Shown piece after piece: positions 17,033 to 27,239 of a DNA stretch of 64,000 bases. A program made the translations under genes and the position numbers. The notes under the pieces are model-generated. The model had not been told where the DNA came from and did no database searches. It was given only the letters and a program-made list of their open reading frames with translations. Numbering within the stretch: the first letter of the stretch is position 1; the number at the start of each line of letters is the position of its first letter. The DNA lies in the NCBI RefSeq assembly GCF_900111985.1, contig NZ_FOKI01000011.1, positions 62,001 to 126,000 on the forward strand. Reading direction: 5' to 3'. The DNA is from Clostridium frigidicarnis. GTDB taxonomy: Bacteria; Bacillota; Clostridia; Clostridiales; Clostridiaceae.

Positions 17033-17589
17033 TATTAATTTTATCATACATGTAAGTAATATACATATACTTATTCTTAGGTTTATATACTTAAAAATTT
17101 GTCTAAACCTTATATATTCTCACTCTTAACTTGATACTTGCACATTTTAGCCTTCCTTAAGTTAAACTTGCCATCCTAATAAAATTGAGAGTATCCACAT
17201 TTCAAATAGTAAATTATTTGTTAAATTTTTTTATCCATTTTAAAATTAACAAAACTTTAACATTTGTTTCTGTAAATATTGTTTGATTATAACAATATAT
17301 TTTAACTACTCCTCATATATACCTACTTTTATTAATTTTTTCATGGAATAATACACTTTTTATAATTTAATTTTAGTTACCATCTTTAATAACATTTATT
17401 TAGAACGCATTAAACTTTTAAGAATATAACTGCAAATTTCTACTAATAATCTATTATTACATTTTATTTATAAATCTTTATTGGATTTTGTGTTGTTATA
17501 AGCTTAGGATCTTATATAATGAAGAATATATGGGAGTATTGCTTTATCAATTACTATATTCCTCAATATTCCCATATATAAATATAAGC
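17033..17589. other. Non-coding stretch downstream of the chemoreceptor gene
   Basis: About 560 AT-rich bases with no gene. The only structure seen is a hairpin at 17527-17578 (TATATGGGA...TATTG with CAATATTCCCATATA). Confidence 0.4.
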
Positions 17590-17614
17590 AAAAAAAATGC
17601 ACCTATACAGGTGC
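17590..17614 (-). terminator. Terminator after the chemoreceptor gene at 17744
   Basis: GCACCT-ATAC-AGGTGC stem followed on the minus strand by TTTTTTT. It lies about 130 bases past the stop codon. Confidence 0.75.
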
Positions 17615-17743
17615 AATAGTATATTTGTAGAATCAGTTGCCATTTTTCGAATTCCACTTACTTAAATTAAAATTATATCATTATTTATTTACTAAATATA
17701 CATCTTATATACCAAACTTTTCTATTTATTTATTAATTTTCTG

Positions 17744-19765
17744 TTAATTTCTTATATTTTCTATAATTTTTTTAGTTTTTAAAGTACATTCTTTAGTTTT
17801 TATACTCTCAATACTTATATCCATATTTTTATTATTCACATTACTTATACTTTCAACTATCCCTCCAGTAGATTTACTTACCTCATTAGATGCATAAGCT
17901 ATTTGATCCATTTCTTCTACCATATCTGTAATAGTTTTTCCTAATATATTAGTCAATTTTTCAAACCTTGTAATTATATTATTAAAAGACTCTCCATCTT
18001 TTGAATACTCTTTGCCTACTTTCACCAATCCTTCGTAATTGGCCGTTACCTTATCCCTCGTAATATTTAAAATATCCTTAGAAGAATTTTGTAATTCTTT
18101 TACAGCTTTATTTACTTTATTTACAATATGCTGTATATGATTAACCTTTTCTGACGACTCCATAGAAAGCTTTCTAACCTCTTCTGCCACAACAGCAAAC
18201 CCTTTTCCTGCATCGCCAGCTCTTGCTGCCTCTATAGCCGCATTAAGGGCTAAAAGATTAGTATTTTCAGCTATACCCAGTATACTTTCTGCCATTACTG
18301 AAATTTCTTTTACTACATCAGCGTCCTTCATTGCTTTTTCTAACTTTGCTTCTAATTCTTTGTATGAGATTTCTAATTCATTTTTAGTTGTTGAATTTTC
18401 TTTTTCAATATAATAAGCCTTTTCTTTAATCTTGTTTGATAATTCAACACCTTCTTGTATTTTACCCTTTATATCATCTATCTCATTTGTTATTTTAGAA
18501 CTTGAATCAGTAAGTCCTTGAATAGATGAGGAAGTTTGTTCCATTGTAGCACTTATCTCTTCAGTTGTTGCCATTATATCAGTTATTTCATCCTTTATTT
18601 TACCAAATGAAGTTTGAATTTTTTCTGCTGAATCAACACTTTGTATATTTCCTTCCTTTATATCACTTATAAGATTTCTAAATCTGTCATTAGCTTTATT
18701 TAGTCCGTTGACTGCTTGTCCAAACTCATCTTGTGAATTTATTTTTTCTTCTACCGTTAAGTCGAAATCTCTTAACCCATTAGCATACATCATTACTATT
18801 TCTAAAGGTTTTTTGAAACTTCTACTTAAAAATATTGACCCTATAACACCTAGAACTATGAAAAATAATGTTATAGCAATGAAACTATTTTCTAATGAGT
18901 TTATAGATGCTAACACTTGATTTTTATCTGCTACAATGCCTAGGAACCATTCTGTTCCATCTATAGGTCCATAAGCTATTATATTTTCTTGTGCTTTTAT
19001 CTTATATTCATCTACATGCTTTCCTCCATTTACCATCTTCTTTTCTATTAAAGCTATTTGTTTGAAAGCATCATCATTTTTACTATTTTCTATATCATTA
19101 TCTTTTTTTACCACAAGATCTAAATCTTCATGAGCTATTTTTTCTCCAATTTTATTTATTGCAAAAGCATATCCATCATCACCTATTTTTGCCTGTTGTA
19201 TTATTTTATTTATACCCTGTAAATCTATATTTGCTAATAATATACCCTTTAACTTTCCATTACTCTTTATAGGTGTTGCGATTGAGAACATATTCTCTCC
19301 CTTTGTTGTCACTATTGGATTGGAAACAGTTGATTTTTCACCTATCTCAACTTCTTTTAAATATCCAATTTCCATATCACTTAAAGAAAAATCCACTTTA
19401 AATTCATTTCCATTAGTAAATAATATTACTCCCTCTTTATTAACAAAGCTAAGTTCATTTATTCCTAATCTCTTACTTTCTTCATTTAATATATTGAAAC
19501 TATCTTTGAATTCATTGTTTTTTATATCATCTCTAGCTGCAATAGACTCCATAGCCTTTACATACCCCTGTATCTCTCTATTAATTATGTCTGTTGAATC
19601 TTCCACCTTTTGTAATAAAGCTTCGTTAATATTTTTTGTAAGAATTTTTTTTGTTTCATAAAAAGCCAATGCTCCAAAAGTTGAACATATTAATAATATA
19701 AAAATACTAGATATTGCTATTACTTTGTATGTAACCTTCTTTTTTACAAAATTTATCCATTTCAT
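17744..19765 (-). CDS. Methyl-accepting chemotaxis protein (dCache sensor)
   Basis: This 673-residue receptor has a membrane helix at about 13-32, an extracellular double-Cache-like sensor (about 35-285, with [21 protein letters not shown] and [15 protein letters not shown]), a second helix about 290-312, a HAMP region and a cytoplasmic signalling hairpin. The tip is [23 protein letters not shown], which contacts CheA and CheW. It is less similar to the three tandem receptors at 27-34 kb than they are to each other. The ligand is unknown. AGGAGTG lies ten bases before the ATG. It is monocistronic with its own terminator. Confidence 0.92.
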   Translation of the reverse strand: MKWINFVKKKVTYKVIAISSIFILLICSTFGALAFYETKKILTKNINEALLQKVEDSTDIINREIQGYVKAMESIAARDDIKNNEFKDSFNILNEESKRLGINELSFVNKEGVILFTNGNEFKVDFSLSDMEIGYLKEVEIGEKSTVSNPIVTTKGENMFSIATPIKSNGKLKGILLANIDLQGINKIIQQAKIGDDGYAFAINKIGEKIAHEDLDLVVKKDNDIENSKNDDAFKQIALIEKKMVNGGKHVDEYKIKAQENIIAYGPIDGTEWFLGIVADKNQVLASINSLENSFIAITLFFIVLGVIGSIFLSRSFKKPLEIVMMYANGLRDFDLTVEEKINSQDEFGQAVNGLNKANDRFRNLISDIKEGNIQSVDSAEKIQTSFGKIKDEITDIMATTEEISATMEQTSSSIQGLTDSSSKITNEIDDIKGKIQEGVELSNKIKEKAYYIEKENSTTKNELEISYKELEAKLEKAMKDADVVKEISVMAESILGIAENTNLLALNAAIEAARAGDAGKGFAVVAEEVRKLSMESSEKVNHIQHIVNKVNKAVKELQNSSKDILNITRDKVTANYEGLVKVGKEYSKDGESFNNIITRFEKLTNILGKTITDMVEEMDQIAYASNEVSKSTGGIVESISNVNNKNMDISIESIKTKECTLKTKKIIENIRN

Positions 19766-19882
19766 ACCTAATTTGCACTCCTATATTTTATTTATTTAGT
19801 AATTATAAAATACATTTTTAGACTCATTTTAACAAACATTATAATTTTACACTTTATATGAATTTTTATCCATACTTTTTCA

Positions 19883-19913
19883 AAAAAATAAAAGTAGCTT
19901 TTAAACTACTTTT
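19883..19913 (-). terminator. Terminator after pyk
   Basis: AAAAGTAG and CTACTTTT stem with an 8-base loop, followed by T-rich sequence on the minus strand, 16 bases past the pyk stop. Confidence 0.8.
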
Positions 19914-19928
19914 ATTTTTATATAATTA

Positions 19929-21347
19929 TTATACTTCGTGTACTTTCATTAAGTTAGTAGAACCAACTTCATTTACAGCTACACCTGCAGTTATTATTAC
20001 TATATCACCTTTATTTATGAATCCAGCATTTAAGCTTTCTTCTACAGATTTGTTTATTAATTCATCTGTATTAACTTGTTTTTCAGCTATTATTGGATAT
20101 ACTCCCCAGCTTAATGCAAGTCTTCTAGCAACTTTATCGTATGGAGTTATAGCAACTACTGGACATTGTGGTCTATATCTTGAAACCATTTTAGCTGTAC
20201 TTCCACTTTGAGTTGCAGCTATTATAGCTTTTGCTCCAAGTTCCATTGCTGTTGCTGCTGAAGATAAACTTATAGCAGTTGGTATTCCTGGAACATGCTC
20301 TTTTCTTTTTTTAGATAATATTCTTTCATAATCTAAATCTTCTTCTACAGTTTCTGCTATCTTTGCCATAGTTTGTACAGCTTCTACTGGATACTTACCA
20401 TTTGCAGTTTCTCCACTTAGCATTATACAATCTGTTCCATCGTATATAGCATTTGCAACGTCTGATGCTTCTGCTCTTGTTGGTCTTGGGTTTCTTATCA
20501 TAGAATCAAGCATTTGAGTAGCAGTTATAACTGGTTTTCCAACCTTGTTACATTTTTCTATCATTAATTTTTGAGCTCCTGGTACTTTTTCTATTGGAAT
20601 TTCAACACCAAGATCTCCTCTTGCTACCATTATACCATCTGAAATAGCTATTATTTCATCTATATTGTCAACACCTTCTTGGTTCTCTATTTTAGAGAAA
20701 ATCATTATATCTTCTCCGCCATTTTCTGTAAGAACCTTTCTTATTGTTGCAACATCTGATGCTTTTCTTATAAATGAAGCAGCTACTAAGTCTACTCCTA
20801 CTTCTACACCAAACTTTAAATCTGCTATATCTTTTTCTGTTATAGCTGGTAATTTTATTGAAACTCCAGGAACATTAACTCCTTTATGATTTCCAACCAT
20901 TCCACTGTTTTTAACTAAACAGTTTATTTTATTACCTTCTACATTTTGAACTTCAAGTCCTACTAAACCATCATCTATAAGTATCATATTACCTTTAGTA
21001 ACGTCATCTGCAAGACCTGCATAAGTTACTGAACATTTAGTAGCATCTCCTGAAACTTCTTCATTACAGTATATTGTAAATGTTGAACCTTCTGCTAATT
21101 CTACTTTACCTTCTGCAAAATTTCCTGTTCTTATTTCTGGTCCTTTTGTATCTAGCATTACTGCTATAGGTTTCTTATGTTTTTTAGCTAAAGATTTTAC
21201 AAGTTCTATTCTTATTTTGTGCTCTGCATGATCTCCATGAGAGAAGTTATGTCTTGAAACACTCATTCCCGCATTCATTATATTAGCTAAAACTTCTTCC
21301 TTCTCACTAGCTGGTCCTATTGTACAGATTATTTTTGTTTTTCTCAT
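19929..21347 (-). CDS. pyk: Pyruvate kinase
   Basis: This 472-residue enzyme turns phosphoenolpyruvate and ADP into pyruvate and ATP, the last step of glycolysis. It has the N-terminal TKIICTIGPAS, substrate site KIENQEGVDNIDEI, MVARGDLGVEIP, and TATQMLDSMIRNPRPTRAE. The length is that of the short form; the extra PEP-utiliser-like C-terminal domain of Bacillus enzymes is absent. The ATG at 21347 follows GGGAG by eight bases; the in-frame GTG upstream lies inside that site. It lies 44 bases after pfkA, so the two form a glycolytic operon. Confidence 0.96.
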   Translation of the reverse strand: MRKTKIICTIGPASEKEEVLANIMNAGMSVSRHNFSHGDHAEHKIRIELVKSLAKKHKKPIAVMLDTKGPEIRTGNFAEGKVELAEGSTFTIYCNEEVSGDATKCSVTYAGLADDVTKGNMILIDDGLVGLEVQNVEGNKINCLVKNSGMVGNHKGVNVPGVSIKLPAITEKDIADLKFGVEVGVDLVAASFIRKASDVATIRKVLTENGGEDIMIFSKIENQEGVDNIDEIIAISDGIMVARGDLGVEIPIEKVPGAQKLMIEKCNKVGKPVITATQMLDSMIRNPRPTRAEASDVANAIYDGTDCIMLSGETANGKYPVEAVQTMAKIAETVEEDLDYERILSKKRKEHVPGIPTAISLSSAATAMELGAKAIIAATQSGSTAKMVSRYRPQCPVVAITPYDKVARRLALSWGVYPIIAEKQVNTDELINKSVEESLNAGFINKGDIVIITAGVAVNEVGSTNLMKVHEV

Positions 21348-21391
21348 GTAATACACTCCCTTACTATTTAAGTTATATATTGGGCTTTATT

Positions 21392-22351
21392 TTAATGTGA
21401 TAACACCTTTGATATTGCGTATAACTCTTCATCGAAAGTTCTTTCTATTGATAATGCTTCATCTATATCATCATCTGTTATTTTACCTTCTCTTATTCCT
21501 ACAACTCTAGCACTCTTACCTTCTAGTAATAATTCTACAGCCTTATATCCCATTCTTGAAGCTAATACTCTATCAAATACTGATGGACTTCCACCTCTTT
21601 GTATATGTCCAAGTATTGTAGCTCTTGTTTCTATTCCTGTCATTTCTTCAACATATTGTGCCAATTCATTAGCTCCACCAATACCTTCTGCAAGCATTAT
21701 TAGATTGTGTAATTTTCCTTTTAACTTTCCTTCTAATATTACCTTACAGAGTTGTTCTTGATCAAATTCCTTTTCTGGAACTATTATTCCTTCAGCTCCA
21801 CCTGCAATACCTGCATGTAAAGCTATATCTCCACAAGATCTTCCCATAACTTCAACTATACTTACTCTTTCATGTGAAGATGAAGTATCTCTTAGCTTAT
21901 TTATTGCATCTAAAACTGTATTTAAAGCTGTATCAAATCCTATTGTGTAGTCAGTATAAGCAAGGTCATTGTCTATAGTTCCTGGTAATCCTATAGTTGC
22001 AACTCCTAATTTAGATAAAAGTCTTGCACCTGTAAAAGATCCATCTCCACCTATAACAACAAGTCCATCAACACCATATACTTTTAAAACATTAGCAGCC
22101 TTTTGTCTACCTTCTTCAGTTTTAAATTCCGGACATCTAGCAGTTCTTAATATAGTTCCACCCTTTTGTATTATGTCTGATACACTGTGTCTATCCATAG
22201 GGAATAATTCACCATTTATAAGTCCTGAATATCCTCTTTGTACTCCCATAACCTCTAATCCTTTATCTAGAGCAGTTCTTACAACAGCTCTAATAGCAGC
22301 GTTCATTCCTGGAGCATCTCCACCACTGGTTAATACAGCAATTTTTCTCAT
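21392..22351 (-). CDS. pfkA: ATP-dependent 6-phosphofructokinase
   Basis: This 319-residue enzyme phosphorylates fructose 6-phosphate to the 1,6-bisphosphate. It begins [25 protein letters not shown], has the ATP site GGDGSFTGA, and the catalytic [20 protein letters not shown]. The arginine/histidine fructose-phosphate site HIQRGGSPS is present. The glycine after GGD and the normal length mark it as the ATP-dependent group A form. AGGAGG lies upstream of the ATG. It is first in a pfkA-pyk operon; a promoter candidate lies at 22467-22495. Confidence 0.96.
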   Translation of the reverse strand: MRKIAVLTSGGDAPGMNAAIRAVVRTALDKGLEVMGVQRGYSGLINGELFPMDRHSVSDIIQKGGTILRTARCPEFKTEEGRQKAANVLKVYGVDGLVVIGGDGSFTGARLLSKLGVATIGLPGTIDNDLAYTDYTIGFDTALNTVLDAINKLRDTSSSHERVSIVEVMGRSCGDIALHAGIAGGAEGIIVPEKEFDQEQLCKVILEGKLKGKLHNLIMLAEGIGGANELAQYVEEMTGIETRATILGHIQRGGSPSVFDRVLASRMGYKAVELLLEGKSARVVGIREGKITDDDIDEALSIERTFDEELYAISKVLSH

Positions 22352-22368
22352 AATATATTCCTCCTATA

Positions 22369-22397
22369 ACCACCGGGACACTCAAAGTCCCACCGGT
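22369..22397 (-). promoter_or_regulatory. GC-rich hairpin in the pfkA leader
   Basis: On the minus strand ACCGGTGGGAC-TTTGAGT-GTCCCGGT folds with a core GGGAC/GTCCC stem and a bulge. It ends just upstream of the pfkA ribosome site and is strikingly GC-rich for this DNA. Function is unknown; it may stabilise the message. Confidence 0.45.
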
Positions 22398-22466
22398 ATC
22401 AAAAATTTCCTAAATCACTTCCTAAACATTATACATTTTACATAACATTTCTTATTTTTGCAAACT

Positions 22467-22495
22467 ATATTATAAGTATTTTTATTAAATGTAAA
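22467..22495 (-). promoter_or_regulatory. Candidate sigma-A promoter of pfkA-pyk
   Basis: TTTACA (22490-22495), a 17-base spacer and TAATAT (22467-22472) on the minus strand, about 115 bases upstream of the pfkA start. Confidence 0.45.
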
Positions 22496-23284
22496 CGTAC
22501 TAAAACCTATAATTAGGTATATTTACTTTCCTTATTAATATTTTTTCAATTTTTACATAATATTTATGTGTTTTTTTATTATTTCTTATAACTAGAATTA
22601 GTTTATTTTAGTTCTTTGTTTATATTGTTTTCAAAGTATAAAAAAATATTAGAGAAGTTTTTTCCTTATTTAGGTTCAATCATGAATGCTTTCATATATG
22701 TAGCAAAATCTATATAATGTATCTTTAGAAAAGTTATTTTGGATTGTAAATTTATTCTTTTTATATTATTGGTAATTAATACTCATGCTTTAATATAACT
22801 GATTTTTTTTGTTTATATAGGTTCTAATTAATAAAATTAATGATTTCTAAGTTAGCTTACTAGTAATTACTAACATTATAATTTAAATGAACAAACTTTT
22901 TTAGAAAATATGTATTTCTTATTTTGAATTAGAAATAACCAATATTTAGTAGTTTCATAATATAATATTATTCCAATGATCAACCTCTCTTTGCAACTTG
23001 AATAAAATTAGCTACATAATTTTTCTAACATTGGCTTACGACATTATATTCCTTTTGATTAAAATTAATCCCAAAATAGGTATCAATAGATTAAATACCA
23101 TGAATTAATATTTATATAGTAGTATAAATCTAATTATTAAGAGAATAATATTGTCATAAAGAATGTTTAAAACATTCTTTATGTTACACCAATTATACCA
23201 AAATTCAAAGCCCCTTAAACGTTATGTTTTCTCCTAACATTACTAACCGTATCTCTTTATTATTAATAGTATAAGAACTTTTAA
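22496..23284. other. Long non-coding gap between dnaE and pfkA
   Basis: About 790 AT-rich bases without a credible gene. A perfect palindrome CATAAAGAATGTT-TAA-AACATTCTTTATG lies at 23155-23183; nothing else was recognised. Confidence 0.5.
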
Positions 23285-23321
23285 AACAACTGTAGCTTAT
23301 TTTTTGATACAGTTGTTTTTT
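23285..23321. terminator. Terminator downstream of dnaE
   Basis: AACAACTGTA and TACAGTTGTT stem with T run on the plus strand and T-rich sequence on the minus strand. A second hairpin (TTCAGAGAGAGTT / AACTCCCTCTGAA, 23331-23374) lies between it and the dnaE stop. Confidence 0.65.
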
Positions 23322-23392
23322 GTTCTAAGCTTCAGAGAGAGTTAGGTATTTCTATTAAACAAACTCCCTCTGAATCTAAAAACTTCTTGATT

Positions 23393-26300
23393 TTACACTT
23401 CAGAATTCTCAACTATTTTTATACATTCTTCCCCAAATGTAGTTCTTAGTAAAGTTAAAACATCACTATCTAAATTAACCCACATTTCCTTTGAAAGCCT
23501 AAATGCTTTTCTTTCTTTTTCAGCAAATAAAATTACTGGATTGGAGCCATTAAAAGGAATAAGCATTTCTCTTAATGATCCCTTTATTTTATTTAAAGTC
23601 ATAACATCTGAAACCTTTATATAGACTTTTGTATCCCCTACTTTTTCTAGAGGTATTATATTTTCACATATAAGTTTAGGAGGCTCATCCTCCCTCATCA
23701 TAAGTCTACCGTCAATAACTACCATTTCATCAATTTGAAGCATTGGTGATAGTTTTTCGTAAGATTTTGGAAATACCAATCCATCAATAGCGCCTGTTAA
23801 GTCTTCTAGTTTTATAAATGCCATAAAAGCGTTATTTCTAGTTATTTTTCTTGAAAATTCTGCTATTATGCCTCCAACCTTAACTCTTTGGCCATCCTTC
23901 AGTAAGTTCTCACCTTCCCCTATACTTTTTTCAATAATATGGTCTAGGTTCTCACCTTCGTCTAAAGTTATATGTTCAAAGGTTTCCTTATAATCTTTAA
24001 AAACTTTTTCTATTGTGGTTGAAGTTTGATATTTTAAGCTTATCTCATATTCTTCTAGAGGATGCCCTGTTAAGTATAACCCAGTCATTTCTTTTTCCAT
24101 TGACAACTTATACTTTTTCTCAAATTCTTTGATATTTGGATATTGTATAGTTACTGCTTCAGGACTTGAATCTTCCATAGCTGCAAAAAGTGAAACTTGA
24201 CCATCTATATTTTTTTTCTTTTGATTTGCTAGGCCATCTACCAATTTTTCATAAACAGCTAACATTTGTGATCTATATACCTTAAAACCATCAAATGCTC
24301 CAGATTTTATTAAACTTTCAACTGCCCTTTTATTTATAGTAGACAAGTCAACTTTATTACAAAAATCATATAAACTAGTATAGCCATCTTTTTCTTCTCT
24401 AGCTTTTACTATGCCTTCAACTACATTTAATCCAACATTTTTTATAGCTCCCATACCAAACCTTATGGTATCACCCTTTACTGTAAACTTAGTATAACTT
24501 TCGTTAATATCTGGCGGTAAAACCTGAATACCTAAACTCTCAGCAAAATTTATGTAATAAGCTACCTTTTCATTTGTACCCATTACACTATTAAGCATGG
24601 CTGCTATATATTCCACTGGATAGTATTTAATAAGATATGCAGTCTGATATCCTATTACTGCGTAAGCTGCAGCATGTGATTTATTAAAAGCATAAGAAGC
24701 AAAGTCCATCATTTGATCAAAAATTTTACTTGCAATTTCTTTACTTATACCATTTTTCACACATCCTGGAACTTCAATTGTTCCATCTTCATTTATAATT
24801 CCATTTATGAAGTTTTTTCTCTCTTCCTCCATTACCTTGTGTTTTTTCTTTGACATAGCTCTTCTAACAAGGTCACTACGACCCATTGAATACCCTGCTA
24901 GTTTTCTAACTATTTCCATTACCTGTTCCTGGTACACCATTACACCATAGGTTACATTTAGAATATTTTCAAGTTGTGGAGTTAGGTATTTTACATTCTC
25001 AGGATTTTTCTTTCCTGCTATATATTTAGGAATTTCAGCCATTGGACCTGGTCTATAAAGACTTATTCCAGCTATTATATCCTCTAAACAGTCTGGCTTT
25101 AATTCCTTCATGAAACTTGTCATTCCCGGAGATTCTAGTTGGAATACACCCACTGTTTTTCCTTCTCCTATTATTTTATAAACTTCTTTATCATCAAAAT
25201 TTAAAGCATCTAAATCAACTTTTGCTCCCCTATTATCCTCTATCATTTTAACAGCATCACTCATTACGGTAAGGGTTCTTAGACCAAGAAAATCCATTTT
25301 CAAAAGTCCAAGTTCCTCTAATGTTCCCATGGTAAATTGAGTAACTATACTTTCTTCATTTTTTTGAAGTGGTACAAACTCAACTAAAGGTTTAGATGCT
25401 ATTACAACCCCTGCTGCATGAGTTGATGAGTGCCTTGGTAATCCTTCAAGACTTCTACTTACATCAATAAGCTCTTGAACTCTATAATCTTTTTCATAAA
25501 GATCTTTAAGTTCTGGATTTATTTCTAAAGCTTTTTCTATTGTTATGTTCAGCATAGTAGGTATCATTTTTGCTACCTTATCTACCTCACCATAAGAATA
25601 ATTCATAGCTCTACCAACATCTCTTATACATGCTCTTGCTGCCATGGTTCCAAAGGTTATGATCTGGGCAACACAGTCTTCTCCATATTTTTCAACAACA
25701 TAGTCTATTACTTCTTGTCTTCTCTCATAACAAAAATCCGAATCTATATCTGGCATACTGACTCTTTCAGGATTTAAAAAACGTTCAAAAATCAATCCAT
25801 ACTTTATAGGATCTATTTTAGTTATCCCTAGAGTATATGCAACTATTGATCCTGCCCCACTTCCTCTACCTGGTCCTGTTGGTATCCCATTATCAACAGC
25901 ATACTTTATAAAATCCCAAACTATAAGAAAATAATCTACATATCCCATTTGATTTATTATGTTAAGTTCATACTCTAATCTATCTACAATTGTTTCTATT
26001 TCTTTATTATTTTCTTTTACTTTTTTTATTTCTTCTATATTAAGTTCACTATTTTTAAATGACTTTAAACAATCATACCTTTCAACCAACCCACTATAGC
26101 ATTGGTTTTTCATATATTCATAATGATCTTCTCCATCTGTCAATGGGTAATTTGGAAGTTTTGACACATGAAATTCATAATCAAAATTACACTTCTCAGC
26201 TATTTTAATTGTATTTTCTAAGGCTTCTGGAACATACCCAAATGTATCCCACATTTCTTCTGGAGATTTTAAGTAAAACTTTTCCCATGGATATTTCATT

Positions 26301-27013
26301 CTGTTTTCATCATTTACTGTTTTTCCAGTCTGTATACATAAAAGAATATCATGAGCCTTAGCATGTTCCTTTTCTATATAGTGAATATCGTTGGTTGCTA
26401 CAAGAGGTATATTAAGCTCTTTTGAAAGTTCTACTACTAAGCTATTTACTTTTTTTTGCTCTTCCATACCGTGGTTTTGAAGTTCTAAATAAAAATCCTC
26501 TCCAAAAGTATCCTTATAGAAACTAGCCGCTTCTTTGGCTTTTTCTAGTCTTCCATTATTTAAATGCTTCTGGACCTCTCCACCAAGGCAAGCACTTAAG
26601 GCTATAAGACCTTCGCTATGTGCTTTCAGGAACTCTCTGTCCGTTCTAGGCTTATAATAAAACCCTTCTATAGAGGCATAGGATACTATCTTCATTAAAT
26701 TTTTATATCCTTCTTCATTTTTAACCAATAACACTAAATGATAATTTTGATTTTCTGGATCATTTGTTTTTATATGCATAGATTTTGGAACTATGTATAC
26801 TTCCGATCCAATTATTGGCTTTATACCTTGTTCTTTTGCAGTTTTATAAAAATCCACACATCCATACATAACACCATGGTCAGTTATTGCTATACTGTCC
26901 ATACCTAGTTCTTTAACTTTTTTAACAAGATCAGTTACTTTACCTGCTCCATCTAGTAGTGAAAAACCAGTATGGACGTGTAAATGACAGAATTTCTTAT
27001 TTTTATCACTCAA
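23393..27013 (-). CDS. dnaE: DNA polymerase III subunit alpha, DnaE type
   Basis: This 1206-residue DNA polymerase begins with a PHP domain (CHLHVHTGFSLLDG, ITDHGVMYG). The family C polymerase core follows, with GPGRGSGAGSIVAY, the metal-binding PDIDSDF near residue 430 and PRHSSTHAAGVVI. Then come a helix-hairpin-helix region and an OB-fold (about 990-1090). In Gram-positive bacteria DnaE usually works beside PolC, extending primers or helping lagging-strand synthesis. The start is TTG at 27013. GGAGGTG also serves an ATG at 27017 in another frame, which stops after three codons (ATG ATT GAG TGA), so the TTG sits inside a tiny overlapping ORF. Confidence 0.95.
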   Translation of the reverse strand: MSDKNKKFCHLHVHTGFSLLDGAGKVTDLVKKVKELGMDSIAITDHGVMYGCVDFYKTAKEQGIKPIIGSEVYIVPKSMHIKTNDPENQNYHLVLLVKNEEGYKNLMKIVSYASIEGFYYKPRTDREFLKAHSEGLIALSACLGGEVQKHLNNGRLEKAKEAASFYKDTFGEDFYLELQNHGMEEQKKVNSLVVELSKELNIPLVATNDIHYIEKEHAKAHDILLCIQTGKTVNDENRMKYPWEKFYLKSPEEMWDTFGYVPEALENTIKIAEKCNFDYEFHVSKLPNYPLTDGEDHYEYMKNQCYSGLVERYDCLKSFKNSELNIEEIKKVKENNKEIETIVDRLEYELNIINQMGYVDYFLIVWDFIKYAVDNGIPTGPGRGSGAGSIVAYTLGITKIDPIKYGLIFERFLNPERVSMPDIDSDFCYERRQEVIDYVVEKYGEDCVAQIITFGTMAARACIRDVGRAMNYSYGEVDKVAKMIPTMLNITIEKALEINPELKDLYEKDYRVQELIDVSRSLEGLPRHSSTHAAGVVIASKPLVEFVPLQKNEESIVTQFTMGTLEELGLLKMDFLGLRTLTVMSDAVKMIEDNRGAKVDLDALNFDDKEVYKIIGEGKTVGVFQLESPGMTSFMKELKPDCLEDIIAGISLYRPGPMAEIPKYIAGKKNPENVKYLTPQLENILNVTYGVMVYQEQVMEIVRKLAGYSMGRSDLVRRAMSKKKHKVMEEERKNFINGIINEDGTIEVPGCVKNGISKEIASKIFDQMMDFASYAFNKSHAAAYAVIGYQTAYLIKYYPVEYIAAMLNSVMGTNEKVAYYINFAESLGIQVLPPDINESYTKFTVKGDTIRFGMGAIKNVGLNVVEGIVKAREEKDGYTSLYDFCNKVDLSTINKRAVESLIKSGAFDGFKVYRSQMLAVYEKLVDGLANQKKKNIDGQVSLFAAMEDSSPEAVTIQYPNIKEFEKKYKLSMEKEMTGLYLTGHPLEEYEISLKYQTSTTIEKVFKDYKETFEHITLDEGENLDHIIEKSIGEGENLLKDGQRVKVGGIIAEFSRKITRNNAFMAFIKLEDLTGAIDGLVFPKSYEKLSPMLQIDEMVVIDGRLMMREDEPPKLICENIIPLEKVGDTKVYIKVSDVMTLNKIKGSLREMLIPFNGSNPVILFAEKERKAFRLSKEMWVNLDSDVLTLLRTTFGEECIKIVENSEV

Positions 27014-27196
27014 TCATTTTTCACCTCCATAATTAAATCCTATATTTAATTATACATATTACACATCCCAATGTATACTTATCATATAATTATTTATATT
27101 GAAAAGTGGCTATTCTATTCTTTAAGTCGCAAGATTTCATCCTTTATTAAATTTTTCAAGTCCTCAACTTTAAGAATTAGTTTTTCAAAGCAGGGC

Positions 27197-27231
27197 AAAA
27201 AAAATTAAGGTCAACCTAAAAGATTGACCTT
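27197..27231 (-). terminator. Terminator after the chemoreceptor gene at 27240
   Basis: AAGGTCAA and TTGACCTT stem followed by a T run on the minus strand, directly after the stop codon. Confidence 0.85.
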
Positions 27232-27239
27232 GTTTTAAT

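Noticed and set aside
17033-17520. Search for a riboswitch or small RNA before the chemoreceptor and ArsR-type genes
   Set aside because: No conserved riboswitch core could be recognised by eye; the stretch is plain AT-rich DNA.
21969-22445. 158-residue reading frame on the plus strand over pfkA
   Set aside because: Opposite the conserved pfkA coding sequence; no start context and low-complexity composition.
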